A program made the position numbers and the translations under genes. The notes below the pieces were generated by a model, which did no database searches, was not told the DNA's origin, and was given only the letters and a program-made list of their open reading frames with translations. DNA of 64,000 bases. Source: Glossina fuscipes. Lineage: Eukaryota; Arthropoda; Insecta; Diptera; Glossinidae. The stretch spans positions 1,035,480 through 1,099,479 of the forward strand of contig NW_023998458.1 in NCBI RefSeq assembly GCF_014805625.2, given 5' to 3'. The stretch's first letter is position 1. Each line of letters starts with the position of its first letter. Shown piece after piece: positions 37,001-50,884 of the stretch.

Positions 37001-40000
37001 AAAGACGAGAGAAAACATAGAAAATGAAGTTAAACTTATTATAGTTCGGAAAATCGTAAAGTTGTTGAAAATTTAAGACTGTTTGAGAAGCCAGGTAAAA
37101 GAAACCCAACTCAAAACAGCATAACATAACACAACAGATTAGTATGACACGACAACAAGACAAACGCACTGTTAAGGAAAAACGACAGTGAAAAATGATC
37201 CACAACCCTAAGCACCTCAAAGAAAAAAAAAAAACAAGAAAGACGGAGGAAATCAAAGTCAATATTTTTTCTTTCTTTTCTTTCTCTCTTTCTTTTTAAA
37301 ATCATTTCTACGCATATGTACGTATGTATGTGCTGTGTACTGGTTATAAACAGCATCAAGAAAAGCTAAATAGTATTCTTTTCGTTCGTGCTGCTGCTGT
37401 TGCTGTTGCTGTTTGCATTAAGCGAAAGTGTCTTAACCTAATATCCAGTCAAGCATTAAGAATAAATAGTTGTTTTTATGGCTTCACAAGACAAATAATA
37501 GATTATAACTGCAGGCAAAGTATGTATCTTTAAATGTGTGTATGTACGTACATACAGTGAGTAGGAGTCGTTGCCTTAAATAAATAAAACCGAAGCGCGA
37601 GAGGAAAGGAAGAAAGTTTCAGTTCTTCAATAAATACTTAGCAACGAGGAAAATGCTTTCTATGATTCCCTGAAAGTGAAAAACTAAGCTTTGGATAAAG
37701 AAATTCAAGAAATTCTTATTTATTTCTTTTTAATTTCGAGTTAAATTCTTTTGAGAAAATCGTTTCTTCTTAAGATTCTCTTAAATCTATGCGAGTTTTT
37801 TACAAATGTTTTTCTTGTCAGTTGTTATGTTGTTGTTAAAACAAGACATCACCACAACCCGTATATGTACTTACGGGCAGTAAAAAACAGTAAAACCTCC
37901 ACTTATGCATACATAGCCATACGCTTATAAACACTCATTCAAGCGCATGTAGCGTTAACTAGAAAATAAATTTAAGTTTTGTTGTTGACAACAAATCATA
38001 TTGTTTGCAAACACTTCCACTTGCATATTATTGAACAACAAGGCAATAAAATATAATTTTAGTTATTTGGTGAAACAAGCCTTATATGGATAAAGTAAGT
38101 ACATGTTGTTGCGTATGTTTGCATGTCTATGACTACAAATACTACATTAATTACAACATTTGGAAAACACTTAACATAAACATACCTTTAAAGTTTTATG
38201 AATACCTATACGAGGTGCGGACAAAAAAGTTTCAAGAAATGAAAAACATTAAGTGCTTTGTTCATCACAAAAAACTTGAGACTTGAAAATCTAGGGCCAC
38301 TTTTCGTTTAGTAGCTACAGGGAACTATGCAGTGGCAAATGGCTTAACCAACCTGATTTTGTAAAGCACTTACTGTTAGATATACAAACTTGACTCCACT
38401 AGAAGATTTGTTCAACTTTAACTAATGATAAACATATTTAGCGATTGTCAGACGATCAGATCTACTTCAGCTCCTTTTGTATTTACTAAGCTAAAGTTAA
38501 TTTGCTCTTTATGGATAATATTTTTTTCCTCATGCGAGATTGAGTCTCAATTTCAAAAATTTATCGCTTTGACTCAATTGAGCTCAAGGTCTAGAAATTT
38601 CGCGTATTGTTTTTATGTCAAATGATAAATGTCTGTCAGATAGTATTTAACTGCTTTTCTATGTCTTCAGCAGTAAATCCTCGTATGAGTTAAGATCTCT
38701 TTTCCTGAATAATTATGTAACCACATAAATAAATCGAAAAAAATAAAAGAAGAAACGAAGCAAAATGCCAAAGAGATGATGTAATGCAGATGCAACAGCT
38801 GCAGTTTATGGGTTGGTAGACGTCTCTCCTTTTTTGTCTTATTACTTCTACTCTCAACACATATGGGCCAATGCTAATGATAATGATGGTAATGATTGAT
38901 CTTTTATGCAGAATAGCGTAGCAGTAAAATTATGCAAAAATGTTTACGAAAACATCAGAAATAAAGGGAAGAGAAATAGCATTGAAAGGTTGATATTGAA
39001 GTATTACTCGCCCTTGATTGGTTGCTAAGATTGGCGACAATAGCAAGGACAGCAATGAACCAAAAATATTTTATGTATGGAAAGCATTTGTGAATTATTT
39101 TGTGTACACATGCACACATACCAATGAAAAATGTCAAAAATTTAACATTAAGGAAAATGTGAATTTTCTAGGAACCGGTTAAGTGATTGCTACGAAGAAA
39201 ACATTGACAATTGAAGACTTTGTGACAAGAAGGGCAAAGAGCGTACGAGAAGGATATGCGTATAAATTGACAAAAAGGCGAAGACATTCATGTTAAAATT
39301 AGGATAAGTTCATTACCTTGGAAAAAAGCTTACACATTATAACAATTGTATAGATCGACCTATTCTTAGTTTGAGCATCTACTACTTCAGAAGTTTTTAA
39401 CAACTTTTGAGTCTACTCTCCTTTTAAAAAGCATAATAGCATAAAAGGTGGTAACAAATCATATAAATTTTTTTAAATGCTTTGTGTTTAGAAGGTATTT
39501 ACTAGCGTAACTTGTAAGATACAGAATAGGGCCTCATTACTTACTCTCGATATTGAGATGAAAAGGCATGCAAGCGAAATTTGCAAGGATGATGGGAAGT
39601 CTCTGAATCGCAGGCAGAGAGGGATAGAAAGCTACGAAAGAAGACAACTACCAGAGACAAAACGTGAGTACTTCGAAAAAAAAGAAAGAGTGGTTTCCGG
39701 CCTTGTGTTTATGTTAAGTAAGGAAATTTTCAAATTCCCATAAAAAAATTCTCCGGGCAAAACTTAATATAACCTGCACACCATTGGAAAGGCTATTAAT
39801 AGAGGATTCACTCTGTGCTAGTTTCATTTTTTCAAGGGACATGGTTTGGCCACAGTAGCTCCGTAAACTTTCGCTTTATCAACCTCATTTATGACATAGT
39901 GTAAAAATGTAGTCCTCTCGAATATTAATTAATTTACATAAAGTCATGTTTTGTTTATAATATTTTGTAACAAAATTCTCGAAAAGCTTTATTTTAACTG

Positions 40001-41883
40001 CATTTTCACTTGAATCCTTTCGAGACATCGTTTAACAAAGTTCCGTTAACGTTTTAACAGAGGTCTGATTCGTGCCTTTGCTAGTTATATTTAAATATAA
40101 CTTCACGCCCTTTTGGCAGTGTGTAAATATTTAGAGCAAGTATACGATCTGTAAGCTTTACATAATAGTGGAAGTAATTTCGCTGAAGGGTACGCAACAT
40201 GTCATCGGAGCTTTGATTCGCTTCAATGCTGCACTAAACTAGATAAGTATTATTCGTCCTGCTTACTTCAAAGGAAGGTTCTATTGGGTCAAAACCGTTA
40301 ATAGAAAAAAACTTTGGCAGCTTAGCAATATCGTAAACATTGACGGTCATGCCGTATATCGTTGGCCTTTCAATTAGGGGACAGCGAGAAGATTGTCTTT
40401 CCCGGCACGCAATTTGCATTTCATCAAAGAGAAGGAAAAATGTGCCGCTAGCAACGATCAACGCTTTGAATAAAATATTTTTTCCTCTTTTTGGGTAAAA
40501 AAAGAACGGTCGGAATTTATTCTTACGCCGGTAAATAACATTTAGTTAGTTTTGCTTGCCGCGTATTGGAATCAAACGCTTAAAAGTTGTGGCGGTGATC
40601 GTTAGACACGCAAATTTACTGTGTTCAAGGGAGTTCATTGAACCTTGGATTTAGAAATACATAAAACGATTTAATTGAAATTTCTCTCTTATTAAAGTAA
40701 ATGTAAAAATTCGTTGAAAATATGGAAAGTGCGTGCTTAGAATACAAGAACATAAGGAGCAAACAACAAAGCGCAAAGAGCGCCATACACTACTAACCGT
40801 CAATTAGAAGCAATTCCGAATATTTCTATTAGTTTAATATACAAAAAGTCACGACTTTCTTGAACATGCGTGCTTTGGTGAAAAAGTGAGAAATTTTGAC
40901 AGTTGACGCATGCCCCCAATATTGGTAGCTTTGTCTTGTAAGGAGACTTTTCATTTATATTTTTTTCCGTTTTTTGTAATAATCTCAGTTCTTGTCTTCC
41001 CACATCTTAAGTTGGATTTTGTGTTTATGTTTTTGCTTTCTTTCCTTTACCGCTGGCCGCACAACATCAACTGACCCTTGTCTTTCATATAAATCATTTA
41101 AAACTAAATTATGCTGCCGTTTTCTCGGGCGAGACATCTATAAATCATATAAGTTACCTGATATGACCGAAGTCATAATAGATGTGTTAGTCGATATGTC
41201 TTTCACACGCCCTAGCATCTGCAGCATGAAACCTGACCCGTACTTTTTTTTTTGTTTTTGTCCTATGTAAGTGTATAAAAAAATGAACGGAGATAACAGA
41301 AGAAAATCATTTGATTGGTATTGATGTTGGTGACTGCCATCATCAGTAACTATGAACTTTTTTTTACGCATTGTACGATTAATTCTCATAATTCATATCG
41401 TTGTTGGTGTGAAGTTCTGGTTCAATAGCAGCAGCAGTTTTTATTTCATTATTTTCATATCTAATATTTAGTGCCTGCAGATAACATATTAAACACCCGA
41501 TATTTATTTTGTCGAAATTTGACATAATAGTAAAAAAGCAAAATTATTTACCTTGATAAAGCTGCGAAGTGAATTTTGAAAAGGAAGCAAAAGTCGAAGC
41601 TAAAAACCTTGAGTTTGTTCTTTTTCTTTTTATTATTATTATTTTTAAAATATGTTTAATGCTTAAATTCACAAGTACTGTGAGGCTTTTAGCAGCAATA
41701 AGCGGTGGCTTTGTCTTATGCTCAATACTAGTCGATATAATGTTTTATATATGATACGTTTGCGTTTTTCCTGTTTCCTTAAAATAATTGCATCCGCGTT
41801 TCTTTTTTTATATCAATCGTTATTGACAAACCTGAAATAAACAACTAAAAACACTATAGTGTAGGGCCATGGCCCAAAATTAA
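34033..41883. other. No firm gene
   Basis: Mostly AT-rich unique sequence. TTA/TTG tract at 36,541-36,583; CTG-rich patch at 37,389-37,412. The sequence TACGAGGTGCGGACAAAAAAGTTTC at 38,209-38,233 looks like a mariner terminal repeat, but no partner or transposase was found. A minus-strand open stretch at 40,521-40,081 with one internal TAG is discussed under findings. Confidence 0.45.
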
Positions 41884-42226
41884 GTACCCTATTCAACTTT
41901 ACAGTTATATGAATAACTGCAAGTGTTTTTCAAAATAAGACGTCATATGAAAAATGGTTGAAACAATAGTCTGGTCCTAACCACTTTCAATGGGATCCGT
42001 CCTTAGGAAAACCAAATTCATCAAAATATATAGGTATTATATAGGTTGAGCACAACAAAGAAAAAACCAAATGGACAGATGGACAGACAAACTTAGATTG
42101 AATCCGAAAGTGGTTCAGAATCGGTCAATGTAATAATGAAAAGTCGATTTACCTCAAGTCGTTATGGGTGTTGCGTACATCCGCACAAACTTAGTATGCC
42201 TTTGTACCATAACTGGTGTAGACTGC
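41884..42226 (+). repeat. Short interspersed repeat, copy D
   Basis: Begins AGTACCCTATTCAACTTTACAGTTATATGAATAACTGCAAG, matching the start of copy E on its own strand. The middle has CATCAAAATATA and GGACAGATGGACAGACAAAC. The right part has GGGTGTTGCGTACATCCGCACAAACTTAGTATGCCTTTGTACCATAACTGGTGTAGAC, matching A and C. At about 343 bp it is the longest copy. Confidence 0.7.
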
Positions 42227-44015
42227 AAAAAAAAGAAATAAAAATAAAAAATGGATACACATATCACTCAATTTACGTGGTAAGTACATGCTTTGAGAGG
42301 TCGCGTAAAGACGGGAAACTGCTTACAAAGCGGTGTAAAGTGCGTACTGAAACCAACTAAATTGCAAGTGGGTCAAGCCGATGCAAAAAGAAAAACAAAT
42401 GGTTATGATACAGATTTTATCGTCATCATGTTCTTATCGTATACTAATTCCAGTGATTTACCTTTTTCCGGTTTTTATTATCATTATTATCATTAAAATT
42501 TTATGTAGACCGAAGAAGTTTAATCCTAGGACTGTCAATTAGGATGAGCGGTTAAACCAAATGGTTAATCTAGTTGGCCTAAAGATTTTCACAAAAAAGA
42601 GAAACCATTTGAACATTTCTGACAAATTTTTGCTATAAGAATTCGTGACTAAGTTCATTGCGTATTATGTAAAAAAAAATTTTTTTTTTTTTTTCGAAAG
42701 TTTAATATATTCTGTCTTTCCGCTGAACCGAGCTGAAAACAATTTTTCGTTTTTTTCCCCTTTTTTTGCCGACTCATTCAAAGAGATCTTTTTCTGCTAC
42801 ACAAAACTCATTAAGTCATAATGTAATCATGATTTAAGAGTGTTTGTAATAAATATATTTGTTTACGGACATTTATTTTAGCTTAATATAATCACCTCTA
42901 GGTAGGAAACACAACCTAATAACCGACATTCTATTAACTTTGCATGCACAAATCCATTACTTAGTTGCATATGTGCATACATTTAATAAAACACTCCCTA
43001 TATTCTGAAACCAACCAACACCTTACCCTCAACAACAGCAAATAGTTATTACTATAGCTATATGAGTGCTATAGTAATGATTGTTAGTTTGCTAACGTTT
43101 TGCAATGTTAGGTTGTATCATCAGTATCCGTCTAAGTCATCAAGTATTACTTAGTTAAACACTTTTAAATGCATCAAAAAAAAAAAAAAAAAAACAGAAA
43201 ATGAAAACGGACTAAGATAAAGTTAGTGGTGCGAGCAAGCATCATAAGATAAATAAACTTGGGTACCAGAGGGCAATGAAAATGTTACCATAAAGCTGTC
43301 TCTGTATGTTTTATATGACACCTACACGCTTATGCGTGCTATACGGTAATGACTTTTGTCATAACAATTATCGCAATCATTATTTTCATGTTATACATAT
43401 ACGCTATAGCAAACATATATATATATATAGGCAAGCATTTCCAACGTAGGACAGTAATAAAGACAATAAAGTGAAATTATGTGAGGCTCTAGAAGCAATA
43501 GCCTATCATTCGAAGCAGCAATAATCTTAACCTACAGTATAATGTGTAAAACATAAAATATAATTTATTTGCTTAAGTACGATTGCGCGAAGGAAGATCA
43601 AAGCGAATAGTAACGAGGGGAACTAATGAAATCGAAACAAAAGTTCACTTAACAGCCCAAGTAAAGATATCAATGAAAAAATTAGAAAAACTCTTGTTAA
43701 TATGCCACGCCTTTAATTTTCACAGTAGGACAAGTCAAATTTTTTCAAAATAGGCTTAATTTGGCTGAAACTTTCTTACTTTTTGATGCAGCGACAATTG
43801 ATGCGAGGCGTGGTATATATACCTTGAGTGGGGCTGGATGTAGAAAGCCGTGGGCTTTACAAGGGCATCTACCTTGATCCGTTACTACCTCCTATCACCT
43901 GACCTTTTTATCTTGTTAATGCTATGGGACTTGGGGACGCATTACACCACCATGTCTGACTTTGACTAGACCCTTAAAAGTATTGTTTTCTGTTGCGCTG
44001 TACATATGTATGTGC

Positions 44016-44051
<36 letters not shown>
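44016..44051. repeat. TA microsatellite (imperfect)
   Basis: ATATATATATATATACATATATA... with a single C interruption. Confidence 0.85.
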
Positions 44052-44282
44052 TGTAATAACAATCAAAATTTAATTATTTTTTTTAACTAATGAACTTGAC
44101 TCACTTTCAAATTTAACATATCGCTTACAAGCAAAGATTAGGCTTTGTAAACAGTATTAGTAAAAAATTTTTTTTGGAGATACATTACAAACATTACAAA
44201 CATTACTTTCCAATTCTCAATCAACTTTTTATAAAACTGATCGGCCCATCTAACGAAGTACAGCCATTGCATGCAGCACGTG

Positions 44283-44347
44283 CTGCTGCTACTGCTGCTT
44301 ATGTTGGTGATGCTGATGCAGATTCTGCTTCTGCTTCTACTTCTGCT
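44283..44347. repeat. Imperfect CTG/CTT trinucleotide tract
   Basis: CTGCTGCTACTGCTGCTTATGTTGGTGATGCTGATGC... reads as Ala/Asp/Ser in one frame. The pattern resembles opa-type repeats, but nothing on either side supports coding. Confidence 0.6.
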
Positions 44348-44790
44348 GTAAATATCAAACGAAGTGTGGGCTTTTATTATAAAAAAATTTTTAATTGCTT
44401 CTCAGTTTTTTTTTTATTTTGCGCATTTATTTATAATCGAAAGAATATAATAGTCGTTGAATCTATTTATTTGCAACAAACGGCACTTATTGCTTATAGC
44501 TGGCTGCCTTTATTGCTTTACTCTGCGAAAAAAAAAAAAAAAAATTATATGCAATTTTTGGTTACTATTGCGCTTGCCGCTGTTGTTATGCATTCAACTT
44601 AAGAATTTATAGATTTTCGACATGCAAATCCGTGGTTGTTCATGTTCTTCTCTATTCACTCAGCGACTGCACCCATTAATGCGGTACACTCATCAAGAAT
44701 CATGTCTACTTGTTTGTATATGTATATATGCGTTTGTGTGTTTCATCTCCCGAATCATTTGGCATAGCGTTCGTATGCTGTAACTGCTAC

Positions 44791-44815
44791 AAAAAAAAAA
44801 AAAAAAAAAAAAAAA
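44791..44815 (+). repeat. Poly-A run, 25 A
   Basis: Uninterrupted homopolymer; no retrocopy recognised upstream. Confidence 0.8.
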
Positions 44816-47800
44816 TCTTTTTTCTTCGTTTTCTTTTTTTTTGTTTGATTTCTATTACAATTGCAATACATTTCCTTCTATAACTAATCATAAATCTTTT
44901 ATTTATTTATTTATTTACTTTTTTTTTTTTTGAATTTATATTTATTTTTCATCTTTAAGTTTCTTATTTTTCTTTTCTCTTTTTATTTTTGTTCAATTTA
45001 GTCGTATTGCTATAATTCAATCATCGACACAGTGTACGATCTTAGTTATATATATATATGTACATACATATGTCCCTTGAAAGTGCCCAGCACGATATGA
45101 ATTGTTGTTTTGCCATTTCGATAGTAGCCTAGCGCTCATATTTCTTTATGATTTTTTTTCTTTTTTACGTACGAGTTCGTTATAGAACAAGAAACTAAAG
45201 TGTTTTTAAAATTTTTTTACTTTTAGGTGATTACTTCATTTTGATTTCCAAACCAGGGAAAGATTTTGTAAGTATAAGAGACTTTTTAAGAGACTTTTTA
45301 ATATATTATTATTTAAAAAAAAACAAAAATAAAACCGATGGTCTTAACTATTACTTTTCTGTTCTGAAATTTATTTCCTTAGTTTAAGTCAATTGCGTTA
45401 ATAATAATAATTATTTATTTTTTCTTTCTTTCTTACTTATGATGACATCATCGATGAGTTCATCTAAACTTTTCTTTCTTAGAACACTCTTTAATGTTCA
45501 ATTTTTTTTGTGTTGAGAGCATCGTTTGCGACTCATTCCAAGCAACCCACTTTTTGAGTGAACTCACGCATTATAATAATATAAATATCGTATATATATA
45601 GATGTAAATAGTATGTAAGTCAGAGGTATACGTTATAAGAAAATTTTTTTCCGTAAGTAATATTAAAAGCAATTAATGCTAAATAAATAAACCAACAAAA
45701 AAATTAAAAATTAAAAGTTGGATGGGCTAAGCTGAGCAGACATTTGTACGGCGAGTTTAATAACAATTTATATAACTCTAACGGGTATATATGTGAGCAA
45801 TACATTTTTTTTTTTTTTTAAGAATATATAAACTGACCTCTGCAGACTTCGAACACGAGCGTGACGGTCCAACGATTTGATAGTCTAATGGTTTGGTGTA
45901 GCCTTTACAAGGGTACTATGCGTAGTAAGCCTACGGGATATGAATGAAAGGTCCGTCGTATACAACAAGATTCATTGTTTTTCTTATTAATCAAAAGCCT
46001 CACATGACGTTAGATACAGCTCCGGAAACTCCCTAATCGATAAAGAAAAATGTGCAACAGGTTTCAGTTTGTTTTTTGCTTTTGTGTGAGGGACAGTACA
46101 CTGCGAGGAAGGTAATTGTTAAAGCAAGCCAAGCAGAGTAACAAGATCGATATTTTAAAGAAGTCTCAAACGTCAGCTGCGCTATCCAAACCTTCCACTC
46201 TGCTGCTTAACAGACTTTTAAAAAAAATTTTCTTACAAAAAAAGGAAAGGAAAGAGGGAGTGACATTCGTCCAAAATAATTGTCGACCAAAAAAAAAAAA
46301 AAATTTTAAAGGAAAACGACTCCTTATTTACTCCTGTTTATATCCATTGCAGTCCGACTTCGTATTGATGACCAATGAACTTAATTCGCCATTGATGACA
46401 CGATTTTTCTTGTCTTCTGATTTTGTAGACCCTAAGTAGTCTGCCCTCTTCGATTGAATCTTTCGTAATTCTTATAGCTTTAGAATTGATTTTTTATTTA
46501 TTTTCGGCCTAAGTACGATGATGTAGTAATCGAATTCATTATTGGAAGATCCATGCCAGTCACCAAAAGTTGAGCTTTTTGAGAGGATAAGCACACATGA
46601 CTGCAGGTGAATTCTGCATTAAAAGGCCCAACCCTACAGATGCAAGTCCTAAAGTTGAAATGCAATTTATTCATAAGATTTCTGACAATGAACACCGAAA
46701 AGGAACCTGCCATAAGCTATCATGATCTAATTGCCGCTGCTCTTTTCACCGCCTATAACTTTGAGTAGGTTTTAGCAATGCTTCTTTAACCCATCCTAAC
46801 TAATTTTTATTTCCAGTTGGTCCTATATAAAGCAAATCATCTCGACGTTTTGCCCGACAGCATTTTCTAAGTCTATAAGTCGCGCATTTGGTATATTTAT
46901 ATTCCCAGAAATATATATATATATTTACATATATACGATTTATTGATATAAAAATGCCTTTGCGGGTTAGGCAGTTTGTTCACGTGCTTCAATGGATTAT
47001 ATGCAGAGGCGCTCTTCTCACTTATTTGTTCGTTGCTTTACTTCAGCAATCAATCGAAAAACGAAAATTTTCCTTAAACAATCCATGTTTACTCAAATAA
47101 TCGAATTCACAAATATTTGAGTTACTTTTTTGTGTTAATAAGTTGTTTATAATTTTTATAAAGTTCTTTCGTTTTTACCTAAGTGATTTTATTAAGCGAA
47201 GTTAGTAAATCAATAATTTTTATAAGTATACTCAACGACTTATTGGAACAATGTATTTTTTTTTTTCGTGCTCATCTCGTTTACGATTCCAAGATCAGCA
47301 TATGATAAGAGAAAGAAGCCCTTTAAATAAAATGTTAATTAAGTGTAGATGGTTATTCTAGATCTAAGCATGATTAGATCGATCGTGTTGTTATCTCGCT
47401 TTAATACTAAGGATTCCTTTTTCGTTTGGACGTCTTGATACTATCGAGAGATTTTCAGGTTTTAATCAGAATATCATCTGCAAAGACTTTTGGCGATAAT
47501 GTAGGCAAAGTTACGTATAATATATTCACTAACTTATAGAGCTTACAAGTCACACCTGACCTTAGGGGGCAGAGAGGAGACGTGGACTGCAGTAGCTGTT
47601 CCATTTCCTGCACTGTAAACATTAATATTTCTGGAGTGTTGCCGAAGACGACGCAGGCATTATAGTAGGCATCCTTCCTTTTCTTTACCCACAAGTTCTT
47701 CTGCTTTATTACAACAGAACAGAAAATTTATGCTTAGCTGCGGAAATTTTATAAAGTTTGCAATGAATATGAAGACAGTTCTGTCAAAGGCAATTCTGCG

Positions 47801-48844
47801 AAAGAGATGAACAAGGCGAAAGGTGCTGCAGTGGTTGATTCAGTAATGAGAAAACGAGTCGAAAACAATCTAGGCTGACCTTGTAGTAACAATTTTCGTT
47901 ATAATAATGTATTAAAGCTTCCTTAAATACATATCCAACCAACAAACAATATTTACCAACCTTTTTTAAAAGTGTGCATTAGTGATATAAAAATGAAAGA
48001 GTTTAGAAGGTCTGTTAAGTTAAATGAAAATAATGCAAAACTTTGTCTCACCTATTTTCTGTTCGTCTTATACATCTCCGTTTCACCCTCAAGTGGCAAT
48101 TTTTAAGATAATTTGATGATCCATCGAACCGATTTGGGCGGAAGATAAACACTACTGAAAATAGTTCGGATCAAAGCATTTTTCCGGCCACTTTCCATAA
48201 GAGTTCTTATCTTGACAACTCATTATGTGAATGATTGCTGTGTTAGTTATTTAATGGTGGCCCGTGACCTACGATTGCGTTTTTTTATTTACTTATTTTT
48301 AATTATAAATGAATTTCACAAAAAAATTGTGTTTGGATGTAATAGCAACCAAACGCTACCCTTTTTAAGAGTTTACGTCTCAAGAAATTGTTAAAACGTC
48401 TGCTTAACTAGGTGAAAGTAAACACAGCCCATACATTTGTACATTCCAACACACAAGCTTGTGAATTTTTTCCTTTTTTTCTTCTATTGTTTATAAAATT
48501 CTTGAGCATAAACATCCGGATAAGGCGTTAGAAGAGTGTTGGTTGCAATACCAACAAAAGAATGCATCTTATTGTTCAAAATAAATAATAACGAACAACT
48601 GTAACGAGAGAGTCGTCGACATGGGAATGGACGAAATGTGTAATATTTCCAATTTACATGTGGTCGTTTTCATTTTTGTATCAACAAAAATATGCACAAA
48701 AATTGATAGAAATTTAAGAAAAAGAGAAAAATTGTATATAAACACATAAATCAATCGAGATAAATAATAAATTTAACGCATTTGTAAAAATGTTGTTTTT
48801 TGTCGAGCATTTGCATAAATAAAAGATTTTCTACGGAATGCTAA

Positions 48845-48869
48845 TTTTTTTTTTTTTTTTTTTTTTTTT
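48845..48869 (+). repeat. Poly-T run, 25 T
   Basis: Uninterrupted homopolymer; no retrocopy recognised next to it. Confidence 0.8.
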
Positions 48870-49182
48870 GTAAAACATAATTTGAACGAATTTTAAAGAA
48901 TATTTTTTCCTTGTAGTTCTCGAGTTTTATTGTGCAAAAGCTTTTGAAGGGAAAAAACAAAGTTTAATTTTGGCGATAAAACATTATCGTCGATGCGTGT
49001 GTGTGTGTACGAAGCAAACAGTCACCATCGATTTTAAGCAAACATTTGTCAAATTGACAGTTTAGACTTACTACGTGTTTTGTTGTGATTTTGTGGCGTT
49101 GTAGATAATGGTTGCGGTGCCAGATAACCCATCACATCACATAGTGCCCACTGCTTAATTTTTTTTCTTTCCTTACATTTCC

Positions 49183-49185
49183 ATA

Positions 49186-49225
<40 letters not shown>

Positions 49226-49266
49226 TATATGTGTGTATGTGTGTGTGTATGTATGTATATGTATAT
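49183..49266. repeat. Compound TA / TG microsatellite
   Basis: (TA)n from about 49,192 to 49,221, then TGTGTGTATGTGTGTGTGTATGTATGTATATG. It explains the repetitive minus-strand ORF (HTHTHT, YIYIYI) here, which is not a gene. Confidence 0.88.
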
Positions 49267-50869
49267 GAATACATTTGTACACATTATCTTGGCATTTTCA
49301 ATGATTATTTGACGTTTGTTAATGCGCACGCACCTTAAATATCGGTTATATTTGTTCGCGTTTGCTTGAGTTGTGTTGTTGTTGCGCTAAAAAGCCCATA
49401 AACTATGTACATATGTAGCTGAAAAAACGTATAAAATTTGCATACAAATTCGTAAATAAAGACAATGTTTATTCAATTTTTGTCAATATACTCATTTGCA
49501 AACGCTCACACACGCACACGCACACACATACTAACCTCCGAACATGCCTATATATCAGAAGACGCATATAAATAAATTAGTCGCGCTAAGTATTACACAC
49601 TTGCGAGTCTAAATAAAAGATCTCTTGACAATTTGAACTTAGTGTACTTACTGCGCTTATATAGCAATATATGGTACGTATGCGTGCATAGCTGTATTGA
49701 TTACAATGAAGATAAGAATGAAAAAACAATTTTTTTTTGTAATTTCAAGTCTTGTGTCAATATGTTGGATGTCATTGCAATTGAAATCCAAACTTAAGTA
49801 TGATACGAAATCATATGACTTTAGAAGCAAAAGAAATTAAATACAAACAACTTCCAATGCAATGCAAAGCGTTTTGTAAATTAAAGCCGAATATTTATAT
49901 TGAAAACGTTTTTGTTTACAAACACCGGCTACTTGTTTAGAATATTTCGGTGTTCCTTCATATTTTCATGCTTTTATGCCTTTGAAATAACAAACACTTC
50001 CCAGCGGCCGATTGTGGAAAAGGTATTCATTTCACAACTTCTCCACTTGCCCTGAGAAAAAAAAGACGCAAAGAAGCTTTTAATATCCCTTCTCTGACTA
50101 ATACGAGAATTTGCTTCACTTAACGCATGTTTTTTGCTCGAACGCTTAGTCTTCCGTGTACACAAAAACTAATTTTTGCAAATATGAATACAGAGTAAAG
50201 TCATAACTGCAAAAAGTTTTTAAACGAATTAAGAACATATATAAAATTTTGAAATGGATTTGATGAAAATTCAGCTCTTACAGCTCTCTATCCGCCCGGA
50301 CATCTGCTTGTGGTAAACATTCCTTTGGCCGAAAAATGTAGATGCCAGCTTCAAAAAACGCTCGAGACGTAGGTTAATATTGAAAATAGCCCAAGTACCT
50401 TAAAGGATACGCCGACGGCACACTGTGGGTGGCGAACGCGTCCCTTTTTGAACCGAAACATATTGAGTTTTTTGCTCTTTTTACAAATTTCTTTGGCAAT
50501 TCTTTTTTCGGGACCAATTCAGGAATAAAATATTTTTGAATCAATCGCTACTACGGATAAATTTTCATCACAAAATATTTACAATTAAACATTTTTCTAA
50601 AGTGTTCACTATTCATGAGAAATCTTGTATGGGGTGGAATCCAAGACCAATAGACCAATGTGGTTCAAATTTCAGTTTTATGTCAAATTGCTATCATGAA
50701 CAAATTTCCATCGTAAAACATTAACAAATAGGTTTTTTTGGCTTGTTGTTTGGGTTTACAACTCCTGAGCATACTTACATTCGGCGGTATCCAATAAATA
50801 GATCTATGTGGTCCAAATAATTATTTTCACGTTTTGTTTATTGACTTTTATAATATATGATTCTTTTTA

Positions 50870-50884
50870 CTGAGCCGTGGTAGG
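50870..50884. repeat. 15-bp direct repeat, left copy (candidate target-site duplication)
   Basis: CTGAGCCGTGGTAGG, identical to 51,939-51,953. The last two G overlap the first bases of the ribozyme-like sequence, so the true duplication is probably 13 bp. Confidence 0.75.

Larger units (their letters stand above)
42227..50869. other. No gene seen; microsatellite- and homopolymer-rich
   Basis: Long A and T runs (18 A near 43,177; 25 A at 44,791; 25 T at 48,845) and TA-rich tracts. The 142-codon ORF at 44,174-44,602 is driven by a CTG/CTT-rich tract and A/T runs and is not accepted as a gene. Confidence 0.5.

Noticed and set aside
38209..38233. TACGAGGTGCGGACAAAAAAGTTTC, resembling a mariner terminal inverted repeat
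   Set aside because: No inverted partner and no transposase remnant found nearby; kept only as a note.
44174..44602. 142-codon ORF, the longest complete one without N
   Set aside because: Composed of a CTG/CTT tract plus A and T runs; no domain, no splice or promoter evidence.
47455..47694. FADDILI near the end of a minus-strand ORF, like the reverse transcriptase catalytic box
   Set aside because: No other reverse transcriptase motif lies upstream in the frame, and a hydrophobic-x-DD pattern is expected a few times by chance in six frames of 64 kb.
49132..49329. ORF with HTHTHT and YIYIYI
   Set aside because: Direct translation of the TA/TG microsatellite.
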